Below are positions 34,201 through 44,168 of a stretch of DNA of 64,000 bases, in pieces. The stretch is from CAZKHG01 sp964552655 (GTDB lineage Bacteria; Bacteroidota; Bacteroidia; Bacteroidales; Tenuifilaceae). Position 1 is the first letter of the stretch. The number at the start of each line of letters is the position of its first letter. The notes beneath the pieces were generated by a model. That model made no database searches and was not told where the DNA came from. It saw nothing but the letters and a program-made list of their open reading frames with translations. The translations under genes were made by a program, and so were the position numbers. The stretch is taken from the NCBI GenBank assembly GCA_964552655.1, contig CAZKHG010000014.1:8191-72190 (forward strand), written 5' to 3'.

Positions 34201-35154
34201 ATGGATCAAATAATGTTACCAACCGTAGATGATGTTTCTAAGGCTTATTCGATTGTAAAAAAGTATGCGAATCGTACACCTGTACTAACATCCACCAGTG
34301 TGAATTCAATACTGGGGGCAACCCTTTTTTTAAAGTGTGAGAATTTCCAAAAAGTTGGTGCTTTCAAGTTCAGGGGTGCATCCAACGCCGTGTTTAGCCT
34401 TACCGATGAGGAGGCAAAAAAGGGTGTGGCAACCCATAGCTCAGGAAACCATGCAGCTGCATTGGCTCTGGCAGCCCGAATGAGAGGAATTCCATCATAT
34501 ATTGTTATGCCAGAAAATGCTCCGGAAATAAAAAAAATCGCTGTGGCAGGTTACGGGGCAAAAATAACATTTTGTAAACCCACGCAAAAAGACCGGGAGG
34601 ATACACTTGCCGAAATCCAGCACCAGACAGGTGCAAATTTTATACACCCATATAACAATTTCAATGTGATCTGCGGACAGGGAACCGCATCACTGGAATT
34701 GCTTGAAGAGCAACCCAACCTTGATTTTGTAATAGCCCCGGTTGGCGGTGGAGGGCTTTTAAGCGGAACCTCCACTTACGTAAAAGGGATCAACCCTTCA
34801 ATAAAAGTTTTGGGTGCAGAGCCCTTAAATGCTGATGATGCTTTTCGTTCGCTTCGCGATAAAACCATTTACCCTTCTGTTTCCCCAAAAACCATCGCCG
34901 ATGGGTTGTTAACATCGCTTTGTGAGTTAACCTATACCATTTTAAATGAGAAATGTGATGGGATTTTTACAGCCACTGAAGAGGGTATTACCAAAGCTAT
35001 GCGATTAATCTGGGAACGGATGAAAATCATCATTGAGCCTTCATCAGCAGTGCCAATTGCAGTGATGATGGAAAACCCCAAGGTTTTTTCCGGTAAAAGA
35101 GTGGGCGTAATTATCTCCGGGGGAAATGTGGATCTTGATAAACTGCCTTTTTAA
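34201..35154 (+). CDS. Threonine dehydratase / serine racemase-type PLP enzyme
   Basis: 317 aa from ATG 34201. An in-frame upstream extension reaches into the previous gene and lacks family character. The PLP-binding lysine is in GAFKFRGASNAVFS, the substrate loop is THSSGNHAAALALAARM, and the glycine-rich phosphate loop is PVGGGGLLSG. There is no C-terminal ACT domain, so it is the catabolic or racemase-like type rather than biosynthetic IlvA. It would deaminate L-threonine/L-serine or interconvert serine enantiomers; motifs cannot decide. Convergent with the EEP gene, 9 bp apart. Confidence 0.85.
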   Translation: MDQIMLPTVDDVSKAYSIVKKYANRTPVLTSTSVNSILGATLFLKCENFQKVGAFKFRGASNAVFSLTDEEAKKGVATHSSGNHAAALALAARMRGIPSYIVMPENAPEIKKIAVAGYGAKITFCKPTQKDREDTLAEIQHQTGANFIHPYNNFNVICGQGTASLELLEEQPNLDFVIAPVGGGGLLSGTSTYVKGINPSIKVLGAEPLNADDAFRSLRDKTIYPSVSPKTIADGLLTSLCELTYTILNEKCDGIFTATEEGITKAMRLIWERMKIIIEPSSAVPIAVMMENPKVFSGKRVGVIISGGNVDLDKLPF

Positions 35155-35163
35155 AGGTTAAAT

Positions 35164-36252
35164 TCACTTCTTTTTATTAACCCATTTGTAGTACCCGATA
35201 ACCGGGTAGTGATCGGAGTAATTCACCCTGGGACTGGAATAGCGAATGGCTTTGAGGTGTTTGCTGTGTAATATATAATCTATCCTGTAGGATGGAATAA
35301 GTCCCATGTATGTATTTGCAATTCCGATACCCACCTCGCGGAAAGTATCATTCAAGGTTTTGCTCATCTTATAATAAGTATAAGAAATTGGGGAATCGTT
35401 AAAATCGCCGCATACGATTACCGGGTACCTGCATTTGCTGATATGATCGGCCACCTTGTTTACCTGAATAGCTCTTTTCCTGAAGGCATCCCTGAGTTTG
35501 AACGAAATATCCTTCAACTCAACCAGCTTATTACTCCCCTGCCTGAACTCTTCGTTGAGCAGAAAATTAAAATTCCTCTCCTTTAGTCTTAACGATTGCA
35601 GGTGATTATTGTAAACCCTTACGGTATCTTTTCCTATCTTGATATCGGTGTAAATACAGGCATTGGAAGTATTCTCAAATTTGATCTCCCCCCTGTCAAC
35701 AATGGGATGTTTGGTAAATGTTGCAATACCGTAACCCGAATTCCGTTTCTGGACAATATATCCGATATGGGCGTTCATTTCCAGCAATTTTCTGGCATTA
35801 TTCCCAGAAAATTTTCCCCTGGAGGTATAGAACTCCTGATAGCAAATGATATCGGGGTTATAAGAATCGGAGAAATTAATTATCTCATTATATGTTGGGG
35901 GTTTTGACGACCATGAGTATAACCTGAAAAGATTAACATTATAGGATAGAATCACCAGATCCGTTTTCCCCTTCCCGGATTCTTTTCCAAAAGGAAACTG
36001 GAAAAAGCTGGTCAAATGAAATACCCCGATGCCAATGGCAAAAAGGGAGATCAGGACAACTCTTTTCCATCGGAAAATCCAGTAAATAAGAAAAATCAGG
36101 TTGGCGATCAGCAAAAAGGGGTAGATCAACCCAAACAAGGCAATAAACCAAAATTTTTCAGGGTTTATATAAACAGAAAGGTAAGAGAGCAGGATGCCTG
36201 CTGCAAGAAGAATGTTTAATACTACCAGGATCTTATGAAAGATTTTTTGCAT
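35164..36252 (-). CDS. Membrane-anchored endonuclease/exonuclease/phosphatase-family protein
   Basis: 362 aa. About three membrane segments lie in the first 85 residues, followed by an EEP domain: VILSYNVNLFRLYSW, CYQEFYTSRG (metal-binding Glu), VCGDFNDSPISYTYY, and the final SDHYPVIGYY with the catalytic histidine. EEP proteins cleave phosphodiester or phosphomonoester bonds in nucleic acids, lipids or sugars; in Bacteroidota this membrane form is common and its substrate unknown. It starts 3 bp after the rhomboid gene, so it is the last gene of the mutL-rhomboid-rhomboid-EEP run. Confidence 0.88.
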   Translation of the reverse strand: MQKIFHKILVVLNILLAAGILLSYLSVYINPEKFWFIALFGLIYPFLLIANLIFLIYWIFRWKRVVLISLFAIGIGVFHLTSFFQFPFGKESGKGKTDLVILSYNVNLFRLYSWSSKPPTYNEIINFSDSYNPDIICYQEFYTSRGKFSGNNARKLLEMNAHIGYIVQKRNSGYGIATFTKHPIVDRGEIKFENTSNACIYTDIKIGKDTVRVYNNHLQSLRLKERNFNFLLNEEFRQGSNKLVELKDISFKLRDAFRKRAIQVNKVADHISKCRYPVIVCGDFNDSPISYTYYKMSKTLNDTFREVGIGIANTYMGLIPSYRIDYILHSKHLKAIRYSSPRVNYSDHYPVIGYYKWVNKKK

Positions 36253-36255
36253 GCA

Positions 36256-37143
36256 CTAATTTACAGAATTATCTTTCATTCTGAACAATGCTTCCTTCTC
36301 TTCTTTTGTTAAACTTTCGTAACCAGTCCTGGAGATTTTATCAAGAATTTTATCCAGCTTTTGCTGTTCGCTGACCTTGCGGGCTTTATACTCAATATCT
36401 GTTTCGTTTTTCCGGTAGTTAACTTTAAGATGTGATTTTGTGTTGCGTTTAACAAATATATTCTCAGAAATCCAGATTACAGGTTTAACCAGATCTACTC
36501 CTTGCCTTGATGCAATGATGTATAAATACCCAAAAAGTGCACCCCCGAGATGGGCAATATGACCACCCGGGTTGGAAATTGGGATGCTTATAATATCAAG
36601 TACAACAGAGAAAACAGCCAGGTATTTGAGCTTTACGGGGCCAATAAATAAAAGGTTAATCTGATAATCTGGTTTCAGTACAGATATTGCAACAACAATA
36701 GAAAGAACCGAAGCAGAAGCACCAAGGGCAATTGCAACAGGAAGGTCGTTTCGGAAAACAGGGAAAAGATTGTAGAAAATCATAAAAAGTAAAGCTCCTG
36801 AAATCCCTCCCAACAGGTAAACCCCTGTTAGCTTTTTTTGCGATAAAAACACAAGAAAGATCTGCCCAAACCAATACAACCATAGCATGTTAAAAAGAAT
36901 ATGCAGAAATTCCTCATGGAAAAACATATAGGTTAATACCGTCCATGGTTGTTGGATCAGGCTACCAAAATCAGCCGGAACGGCAAGATATACCGCCAGA
37001 CTGCTTCCTACCGGGTTCCCACTCAAATAAAGGATGGCCCTTATCAGGTTATATACTACAAAAACAGCAAGGTTGATATAAATTATCCGGGTTAAACTGC
37101 TCCCATGCCTGAATGAATCCTTTATTTCATCAACTACACTCAT
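36256..37143 (-). CDS. Rhomboid intramembrane serine protease (second of two)
   Basis: 295 aa with six or so membrane segments. The catalytic serine is in GASASVLS, and the catalytic histidine in PGGHIAHLGGALFGYLY. The cytoplasmic tail after about residue 220 is charged (a DUF6576-type tail, ending KISRTGYESLTKEEKEALFRM). It cuts transmembrane helices of unknown substrates. It sits 84 bp downstream of the other rhomboid and 3 bp upstream of the EEP gene. Confidence 0.92.
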   Translation of the reverse strand: MSVVDEIKDSFRHGSSLTRIIYINLAVFVVYNLIRAILYLSGNPVGSSLAVYLAVPADFGSLIQQPWTVLTYMFFHEEFLHILFNMLWLYWFGQIFLVFLSQKKLTGVYLLGGISGALLFMIFYNLFPVFRNDLPVAIALGASASVLSIVVAISVLKPDYQINLLFIGPVKLKYLAVFSVVLDIISIPISNPGGHIAHLGGALFGYLYIIASRQGVDLVKPVIWISENIFVKRNTKSHLKVNYRKNETDIEYKARKVSEQQKLDKILDKISRTGYESLTKEEKEALFRMKDNSVN

Positions 37144-37227
37144 TTCTGCTAACTTCTTGATTGTTAATTGTTACTGCAAAATATATATCTTATACCATTC
37201 TGGATTTACAAATTACCTAACGAGTTA

Positions 37228-38052
37228 TCAATAAAACACATCCTTCCTTTTATTCCAATACCTGATCAGGAAGAACCCAAAAAGCATACCGCCAAGGTGG
37301 GCGAAATGGGCAATATTACTGCCGGGTTGTGTTAATCCCAGGTATAATTCCAATCCGCCATAGATTATTACCAGCCACTTGGCCTTTATGGGTATTGGCG
37401 GGATCAACAGCATGATAATTGTATTTGGGAAAAGCATCCCAAACGCAAGCAATACGCCATAAACAGCCCCTGATGCACCTACGGTTGGGATATTCATCTG
37501 TAGGTTTATCAGCTGGTTAGTGTAATTTCCTGCCTCCTCGATAAGCTGCGCATTACCGGGATTTGTGAACCAGGCGCTCAGAAATTTTTCATATACCTGG
37601 GTGTAATACTCGGGGAAATGCTTTGTAACAAATGCTGCAAAAGTATCGGGCGATGGGGTGTTCAACATTGCAACTGCTGCTGATTGTATGTTCGAGATTT
37701 GAAGGTAGTTAACAAAAGTATGGAGTGTAGCCGCTCCCAATCCGGTAATGAAATAATAGATCAAGAATCGTTTGCTACCCCAAACCTGTTCCAGCACACG
37801 GCCAAACATCCATAAGGCAAACATGTTGAAAAATAAATGGGTTAAGCCCCCGTGCATAAACATGTGAGTAATCACCTGGTAAGGCCGAAAATACTCCGAT
37901 TCAAAATAGTATAGCCCAAGGTACCTGTTAAGATCAATCCCCATTGTATTTTGCGCCACCCAGGTAGCAAACAACATAATCACGTTAATAATGATAAGGT
38001 TTTTCACCACCGGGGGTGTTCCGCCAAAACTGGTTCTGTCAAATGCACTCAT
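37228..38052 (-). CDS. Rhomboid intramembrane serine protease (first of two)
   Basis: 274 aa. The catalytic site is GASGAVYGVLLAFG with the histidine in NIAHFAHLGGMLFGF. It also has the rhomboid signature of first-loop residues MFMHGGLTHLFFNMFALWMFG. A long non-membrane insertion lies between segments 3 and 4 (about 120-185), longer than in GlpG-type proteins. It is followed by a second rhomboid gene, suggesting duplication with later divergence. Confidence 0.92.
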   Translation of the reverse strand: MSAFDRTSFGGTPPVVKNLIIINVIMLFATWVAQNTMGIDLNRYLGLYYFESEYFRPYQVITHMFMHGGLTHLFFNMFALWMFGRVLEQVWGSKRFLIYYFITGLGAATLHTFVNYLQISNIQSAAVAMLNTPSPDTFAAFVTKHFPEYYTQVYEKFLSAWFTNPGNAQLIEEAGNYTNQLINLQMNIPTVGASGAVYGVLLAFGMLFPNTIIMLLIPPIPIKAKWLVIIYGGLELYLGLTQPGSNIAHFAHLGGMLFGFFLIRYWNKRKDVFY

Positions 38053-38162
38053 AAAAATTATCTATTTTCTAAATTATATAACAACATTGTTTCTTTAAAG
38101 TTTTCAATTCCTTTTGGCAATATCAATTTAATAGATTTATTCCAATTCTCAGTTAAACCTAT

Positions 38163-39998
38163 CTATTTAAATTTCTTTTCCATCTCATCAAGGCTGATAA
38201 TACTTACCACAGCTTTCCCGTCAGGGGAAACATTGGGGAACTGGCAGGCAAAAAGCTTATCTATTAAATCTTGCATCTCAACCAGGGTCAACGTTCTTCC
38301 ATACCCGATAGATGCTGCTTTAGCCATAGAAAGGGCAAGTTTATGGCTGGCCTCCTCTATTGGAATGGATTGGTTCTCCTTTAAACTTTTCAAAAGATCC
38401 TCAATCAAGCGGATTGGGTCAGCTACCTTAAGGTTAGCCGGCAGGCTGTTTACGGCTACCTGATTATGACCCAGATTCGATATCTCTATTCCAAGTTGTG
38501 AAAGATCCTTAATAGAATCAACAATCAACTCGTAGTCATCAGGGTTCAGGTCAATGGTTTGCGGGTAAAGCTCTTTCTGGGCAATGTTCTGATCGGAGTT
38601 AAGGGTAGCAAGATACTGTTCGTAGAGAATCCGTTCATGCGCTCTTTTCTGATCAATCACCATGAGTCCCGATTTTACGGATGTTAGAATATACTTCTCC
38701 TTGAGCTGAAAGAAACGGGGTTCATAAATATCCGGGTTCTCATCAAATCCTTTTGATCGGAAGGTTTGAGTAATGGTTGATCCTTTTTCAAAATCATCCC
38801 CCTTATTATCATCGTACAGCTGCTCCCAGCCTTTAACCGGTTTCTTATGGTGAAATGACGATCCTTGTGATGAAAACAACGGGTGATCATCATCAAACGG
38901 GTTAAAATCAGGGTTAACCTGAATATCAGGAATGCTCACAGGGGCATTTTTTGGGAAAAAAGGGATATCAATCACCATTTCTGTATCAAAATCAATTGCC
39001 GGGACTACAGCAAACTTCCCCAGCGTTTCCTTTACCGAGGCATGAAGAATTTGCCATATAGCCCGCTCGTCTTCAAACTTGATCTCTGTTTTTGTTGGAT
39101 GAATATTAACATCAATTGATGTTGGGTCAACCTCAAAGTAAAGAAAATATGGTGGTATGGATTCAGCAGGGAGCAGGCGTTCGTATGCATTCATAACTGC
39201 TTTATGCATGTAAGGGCTCTTGAAATACCGGTTATTCACAAAAAGGAATTGCTCCCCTGCACTCTTCCGGGCACTCTCAGGGCGCCCAATGAACCCGTAA
39301 ACATTGGCCAACGTGGTGTGAGTATTACACTCCAGCAGCTGCTGATTTACAGATCTTCCAAAAAGCCCGACAATCCTTTGCTTTAGCCCTCCGGCCTGAA
39401 GGTTGTATATATCCACCCCATTATGGTTAAGTGAAAACCCAACCGATGGGTTAGCCAGTGCAACCCGTTGAAATTCGGAAATAATGTGTTTTAGCTCAAG
39501 TGATGAACTCTTCAGGAATTTCCTTCGTGCCGGAACATTGAAAAAAAGGTTTTTGATGCTGAAATTGCATCCGGTGGGACAATTAACCTGGCTTTGTTCT
39601 TCAAACTCAGAACCATTTATTCTGATGAATGTACCAACCTCATCCGAAATTCTTCGGGTTTTCAGTTCAACCTCTGCAACTGCGGCAATTGATGCCAGCG
39701 CTTCACCTCTGAAACCCATTGTTTTAACTCCATACAAATCTGCTGCTTCGCGGATTTTCGAGGTAGCGTGCCGCTCAAAGCTTAAACGGGCATCCGTTTC
39801 AGACATCCCGCACCCATCGTCTATCACCTGGATTAATGCTTTCCCACCATCCCGAATAACCACCTGGATATGTGTTGCATCCGCATCAACCGAATTCTCC
39901 AACAGCTCTTTTACTACAGATGATGGTCGTTGAACCACCTCGCCTGCAGCAATCTGGTTGGCTACGGAATCCGGAAGCAATTGAATTACATCAGCCAT
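38163..39998 (-). CDS. mutL: DNA mismatch repair protein MutL
   Basis: 611 aa. The GHKL ATPase core shows IAAGEVVQRPSSVVKELLENS, DDGCGMSETDARLSFERHATSKI, and GFRGEALASIAAVAEV. The central linker is followed by a dimerisation domain (from about residue 430). The C-terminal endonuclease motif DQHAxxERxxYE appears in altered form: DQKRAHERILYEQYL, with the usual first histidine missing. MutL couples MutS mismatch recognition to strand incision. It is the first gene of the run with two rhomboids. The changed motif makes nicking activity uncertain. Confidence 0.95.
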   Translation of the reverse strand: MADVIQLLPDSVANQIAAGEVVQRPSSVVKELLENSVDADATHIQVVIRDGGKALIQVIDDGCGMSETDARLSFERHATSKIREAADLYGVKTMGFRGEALASIAAVAEVELKTRRISDEVGTFIRINGSEFEEQSQVNCPTGCNFSIKNLFFNVPARRKFLKSSSLELKHIISEFQRVALANPSVGFSLNHNGVDIYNLQAGGLKQRIVGLFGRSVNQQLLECNTHTTLANVYGFIGRPESARKSAGEQFLFVNNRYFKSPYMHKAVMNAYERLLPAESIPPYFLYFEVDPTSIDVNIHPTKTEIKFEDERAIWQILHASVKETLGKFAVVPAIDFDTEMVIDIPFFPKNAPVSIPDIQVNPDFNPFDDDHPLFSSQGSSFHHKKPVKGWEQLYDDNKGDDFEKGSTITQTFRSKGFDENPDIYEPRFFQLKEKYILTSVKSGLMVIDQKRAHERILYEQYLATLNSDQNIAQKELYPQTIDLNPDDYELIVDSIKDLSQLGIEISNLGHNQVAVNSLPANLKVADPIRLIEDLLKSLKENQSIPIEEASHKLALSMAKAASIGYGRTLTLVEMQDLIDKLFACQFPNVSPDGKAVVSIISLDEMEKKFK

Positions 39999-40050
39999 TA
40001 GTCGGCTAGCTTATGAGTTTATAATAAAATATTGTCAGCTTTAGGGAAAT

Positions 40051-40113
40051 GTCATCTTGAGCAAAGTGAAAGATCTTTTATTTACAATATGCTTTACTTC
40101 GTTCAGCATGACA
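40051..40113. repeat. Imperfect inverted repeat of the GTCATCTTGAGC type
   Basis: GTCATCTTGAGCAAAGTGAA begins at 40051, and the right arm CTTTACTTCGTTCAGCATGAC ends at 40111. Left and right arms match as an interrupted palindrome (GTCAT..TGA.C / G.TCA..ATGAC plus AAGT.AAG / CTT.ACTT). This resembles a short dispersed palindromic repeat known from many Bacteroidota genomes, with arms like GTCATnnTGAGCnAAGnGAA. Only one copy was seen in this window. Confidence 0.6.
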
Positions 40114-40415
40114 TAACAAATTTTACTTTAGCACAAATCACGATGCTTTATGTAAAATCCTGCTGACTTTAAAAATACAGAAAACTTTACAAAAATAGGC
40201 ATTTTACGAAACCTACCTATTCAACCAAGTATTAAGAAAGATTAAAAATTCAGTAATTGGTTGCCCGTATTATCATTTCATTACTAATGAAATATTGAAT
40301 TTTTCTATTTTTTGCCCACTTAAATCTGGGCATTGAGTTCTAACTTCTGATTTTTAACCCCTTCCCAACTTTTCCAAAACTTATTAACAAGCCCTTTCAA
40401 TCACCTCTTAATAGC

Positions 40416-40423
40416 TACCTTTG
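40416..40423 (+). promoter_or_regulatory. Candidate -7 element of dnaE
   Basis: TACCTTTG matches the TAnnTTTG consensus 53 bases before the dnaE start. A CTTTC at about 40394-40398 is a weak partner at the -33 position. Confidence 0.5.
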
Positions 40424-40476
40424 GACAAGAATTTATTTCTACCAAAAATCAAAGTATATATTTTATAATCAGATAA

Positions 40477-43400
40477 ATGAGCGGATTCGTTCATCTTCAT
40501 GTTCACACCCAGTACTCCATCCTCGATGGGGCATCAAACATTAAGGTTTTAGTTGATACAGCCAAAGCTCTGGGCATGAAAGCCGTTGCTGTAACCGACC
40601 ATGGCAATATGTTCGGCATCAAAGAGTTTATCAACACTGTGGCTAAAGTTAATGATCATCCCTACAGTGATATCAACAAGTATAAAAAGGAAATTGATAA
40701 GCTTAAGCTGGACGAATCCCCTGAATCATTCTCAAAAATAGAGGAATTAAATGCCAAAATAAGAGAGCAGGAGGCAAAACTATTCAAACCAATTATTGGG
40801 GTTGAAGCATATATCGCGAAGAACAGCCGGTTCGACAGAACTGAAAAGGAAGATCGTGCCGGATTCCACCTTATCCTGCTGGCAAAGAATAAAGAGGGGT
40901 ATCAAAATCTCATCAAGCTGGTATCGTATAGCTGGACAGAAGGGTTTTACTACAAGCCCAGGATGGATAAAGAACTCCTGCGTAAATACTGCAAAGGAAT
41001 TATAGCCAGCAGTGCCTGCCTGGGAGGAGAAATACCCGATGCTATTATGCTTGGGAATATCCAGCTGGCAGAGGAGCTGATTAACGATTATAAAAGCATT
41101 TTTGGGGACGATTTTTACCTTGAGCTCATGCTCCATCAATCAGGCGATTACCGGATTGACCAGGAGGTTTACCAAAACCAGCTAAAGGTCAACAAGGTGC
41201 TGATTGAGCTGTCCAAAAAAACCGGGGTTAAATGCATCGCCACCAACGATGTGCATTTTGTCAACTCGGAGGATGCTCCCGCACACGACCGCCTGATTTG
41301 CCTCAATACAGGCAAAGATCTTGATGATCCGGACAGGTTGAAATACACAACCCAGGAATATCTTAAAAGCGAAGAGGAAATGCGTTTGCTTTTCCCCGAT
41401 TTCCAGGAGGCTATAACCAACACCCTGGAAGTTGCCAATAAGGTTGAGTTTATCAACCTGAGCAACCCCCCGATTATGCCATATTTCCCTCTCCCCGAAG
41501 GATTTGCCGATGATAACGCATATCTTCACCACCTGACCTACGAAGGGGCAAAAAAACGCTGGGGCGATAACCTGAACGACACACTCCGCGAAAGGATTGA
41601 TTTTGAGTTAGGGGTGATAAAAAAGATGGGCTATCCGGGGTATTTTTTAATAACCTGGGATTTTATTCGCGCTGCACGCGAAATGGGAGTTGCAGTAGGA
41701 CCTGGAAGAGGATCGGCAGCAGGTTCAGTTGTGGCTTATTGCCTCAGGATCACTGATATTGATCCCATTAAGTACGATTTACTTTTTGAGCGATTTTTAA
41801 ACCCGGAACGTATCTCCATGCCGGATATTGACATCGATTTTGACGAGGATGGGCGTGAGGAGGTTTTAAAATACGTGGTGAATAAATATGGCGCTAAGCG
41901 GGTAGCCCACATCATCACTTTTGGTACCATGGCTGCAAAGATGGCCATCCGCGACATTGCCCGGGTTCAAAAACTCCCGTTAAGTGAGGCCGATAAGCTG
42001 GCCAAGCTTGTTCCCGATCGACCAGGAACTACCCTTTCCCAAGCCTACAAGGAGATCCCGGAATTGGCCCAGGCCAAAAAATCGGACAACAAGCTGATTT
42101 GCGATACTCTGCAGTATGCCGAAGTTCTTGAGGGAACAGTGAGGCAAACAGGCGTTCACGCCTGCGGAGTTATTATCGGCAGAGAAGATCTGGAAGAGTA
42201 TATCCCCCTGAGTACTGCAAAAGATACCAACCTTTTTGTTACACAGTACGAGGGCACTTTAGTAGAGGATATTGGTTTGCTAAAAATGGATTTTCTGGGA
42301 TTAAAAACCCTTTCTATAATCAAAGATGCCCTCTTGTTTATCAAAGAATCCAAAGGGATTGATGTTGATATCGAAAATATTCCTCTGGACGATAAAAAAA
42401 CATTCGAACTTTATTCCCGAGGTGATACCACCGGGTTGTTCCAGTTTGAATCGCCCGGGATGAAAAAGCATCTCAGGGCACTCCAACCTAACCGTTTTGA
42501 GGATCTGATTGCCATGAATGCCCTTTACCGTCCAGGGCCAATGGAGTACATCCCAAGCTTTATCAACCGTAAGCATGGCAAGGAGAAGATTGAATACGAT
42601 ATCCCTGAAATGGAGGAATACCTGAAAGACACCTACGGTATTACTGTTTACCAGGAACAGGTCATGCTCCTTTCACAAAAACTAGCCGGTTTTACCAAGG
42701 CAGAAGCAGATGGTCTCCGGAAAGCTATGGGGAAGAAGCAAAAGAAGGTAATGGATGAGCTGAAGGAAAAGTTTGTAAAGGGCTGTGAGAAGAATGGCTA
42801 CGAAATCAGCAAGGTTGAAAAAATCTGGCTTGATTGGGAGGCTTTTGCTCAATACGCGTTCAATAAATCGCATTCAACCTGCTATGCCTACATTTCCTAC
42901 CAAACAGCATACCTCAAAGCCCACTACCCAAGTGAGTTTATGGCTGCTGTACTTAGCCGGAATCTCTCAGATATAAAGAAGATAACCATCTTTATGGATG
43001 AGTGTAAACGTATGGGAATTCAGGTGCTTGGACCTGATGTGAATGAAAGCCATTACAAATTCTCTGTACAATCGAACGGGGATATACGGTTTGGCCTAGG
43101 TGCAATTAAAGGGGTTGGAGAAAATGCTGTTGCAAACATCATCGAGGTTAGAAATACCAGTGGAAAATACAAGGATATATATGATTTTTCTGAAAGGGTT
43201 AACCTGCAAACCGTAAATAAAAAAAATTTTGAAGCCCTTGCCCTTGCCGGTGCATTTGATACCATGAGCAACTTAAAGCGAAGTGAGTACTTTGCATTGG
43301 ACTCAAAGGGCAACTCTTTTATTGAGTTGCTGATGAGGTATGGATCAAAGGCAAATACTGAAAAAAACAACTCACAACAATCGCTTTTTGGACTGGGTTC

Positions 43401-44094
43401 GGGCTTTGAAATACAAAAACCGGAAGCGCCAAAGGCTGAGGATTGGTCCAAACTGGAAAAACTGAATAAGGAAAAAGAGGTTATTGGCATTTATCTCTCT
43501 GCGCATCCTCTGGATGATTTCCGGTTGGAAATCGATCACTTTTGCAACACCACACTTGCGGAGATGAAAGATCTGCCTGCCCTGAACGGAAGAGATATCA
43601 CCATTGCAGGGATGGTAACCTCCGCAAAAGTGCTAACCAGTAAAAATGGCAATTTTTACGGCCGTTTAACCCTTGAAGATTATACTGACTCCTGGGAGTT
43701 TACACTATTTGGGAAAGATTTTGAAAACTTTCGTAAATTCTTTTTCGAAGGGTACACCATTATGGTAAAAGGGAAAGTTCAACCCCGCTCATATGGCCCA
43801 CCTGAACCGGAATTCAAGGTCAGGAGCATGATCATGCTCTCAGAGGTGAAAGAGGATATGATTAAAAGCATCACCCTGAATTTACCGTTAGAAGAAATTG
43901 ACGAAATACTGGTGGAAGATTTACGTAAACAGGTTGAAAAGAATAAGGGCAAAATCACTCTTAAGCTGAGGGTTATAGATCATGATGAAAAAATATCCCT
44001 CGATCTTTTCTCTAGGACCCAACGAATTAAGCTTTCACAAAATTTTATCAGCTATTTACAAACCAATGAGTATGATTTTAAACTAAAGGATTAG
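40477..44094 (+). CDS. dnaE: DNA polymerase III subunit alpha
   Basis: 1205 aa, full length for a DnaE-type replicase. The N-terminal PHP domain begins HLHVHTQYSILDGAS and continues AVTDHGNMFGIKEF. The C-family polymerase core follows with YFLITWDFI, GVAVGPGRGSAAGS, and the metal-binding aspartates in PDIDIDFDEDG. A helix-hairpin-helix region and a C-terminal OB fold (TIAGMVTSAKVLTSKNGNFYGRL) complete it. It synthesises the leading and lagging strands. No intein or frameshift is seen. It is followed by trxA after 74 bp. Confidence 0.97.
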   Translation: MSGFVHLHVHTQYSILDGASNIKVLVDTAKALGMKAVAVTDHGNMFGIKEFINTVAKVNDHPYSDINKYKKEIDKLKLDESPESFSKIEELNAKIREQEAKLFKPIIGVEAYIAKNSRFDRTEKEDRAGFHLILLAKNKEGYQNLIKLVSYSWTEGFYYKPRMDKELLRKYCKGIIASSACLGGEIPDAIMLGNIQLAEELINDYKSIFGDDFYLELMLHQSGDYRIDQEVYQNQLKVNKVLIELSKKTGVKCIATNDVHFVNSEDAPAHDRLICLNTGKDLDDPDRLKYTTQEYLKSEEEMRLLFPDFQEAITNTLEVANKVEFINLSNPPIMPYFPLPEGFADDNAYLHHLTYEGAKKRWGDNLNDTLRERIDFELGVIKKMGYPGYFLITWDFIRAAREMGVAVGPGRGSAAGSVVAYCLRITDIDPIKYDLLFERFLNPERISMPDIDIDFDEDGREEVLKYVVNKYGAKRVAHIITFGTMAAKMAIRDIARVQKLPLSEADKLAKLVPDRPGTTLSQAYKEIPELAQAKKSDNKLICDTLQYAEVLEGTVRQTGVHACGVIIGREDLEEYIPLSTAKDTNLFVTQYEGTLVEDIGLLKMDFLGLKTLSIIKDALLFIKESKGIDVDIENIPLDDKKTFELYSRGDTTGLFQFESPGMKKHLRALQPNRFEDLIAMNALYRPGPMEYIPSFINRKHGKEKIEYDIPEMEEYLKDTYGITVYQEQVMLLSQKLAGFTKAEADGLRKAMGKKQKKVMDELKEKFVKGCEKNGYEISKVEKIWLDWEAFAQYAFNKSHSTCYAYISYQTAYLKAHYPSEFMAAVLSRNLSDIKKITIFMDECKRMGIQVLGPDVNESHYKFSVQSNGDIRFGLGAIKGVGENAVANIIEVRNTSGKYKDIYDFSERVNLQTVNKKNFEALALAGAFDTMSNLKRSEYFALDSKGNSFIELLMRYGSKANTEKNNSQQSLFGLGSGFEIQKPEAPKAEDWSKLEKLNKEKEVIGIYLSAHPLDDFRLEIDHFCNTTLAEMKDLPALNGRDITIAGMVTSAKVLTSKNGNFYGRLTLEDYTDSWEFTLFGKDFENFRKFFFEGYTIMVKGKVQPRSYGPPEPEFKVRSMIMLSEVKEDMIKSITLNLPLEEIDEILVEDLRKQVEKNKGKITLKLRVIDHDEKISLDLFSRTQRIKLSQNFISYLQTNEYDFKLKD

Positions 44095-44168
44095 TTTTGC
44101 AAACAATTATTGAATGCAAATGTTATAATTTGTAAATTTATCATGTCAAATCAATAAACATTAATATC

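Larger units (their letters stand above)
39999..40476. other. Intergenic region between divergent mutL and dnaE
   Basis: This 478-bp gap contains a palindromic repeat (40051-40113), a candidate -7 element for dnaE (40416-40423), and AT-rich sequence. No open frame or RNA gene was recognised. It should also hold the mutL promoter. Confidence 0.5.

Noticed and set aside
40780..41139. Long reverse frame in dnaE
   Set aside because: Inside the conserved DnaE coding frame with no start context or family resemblance.
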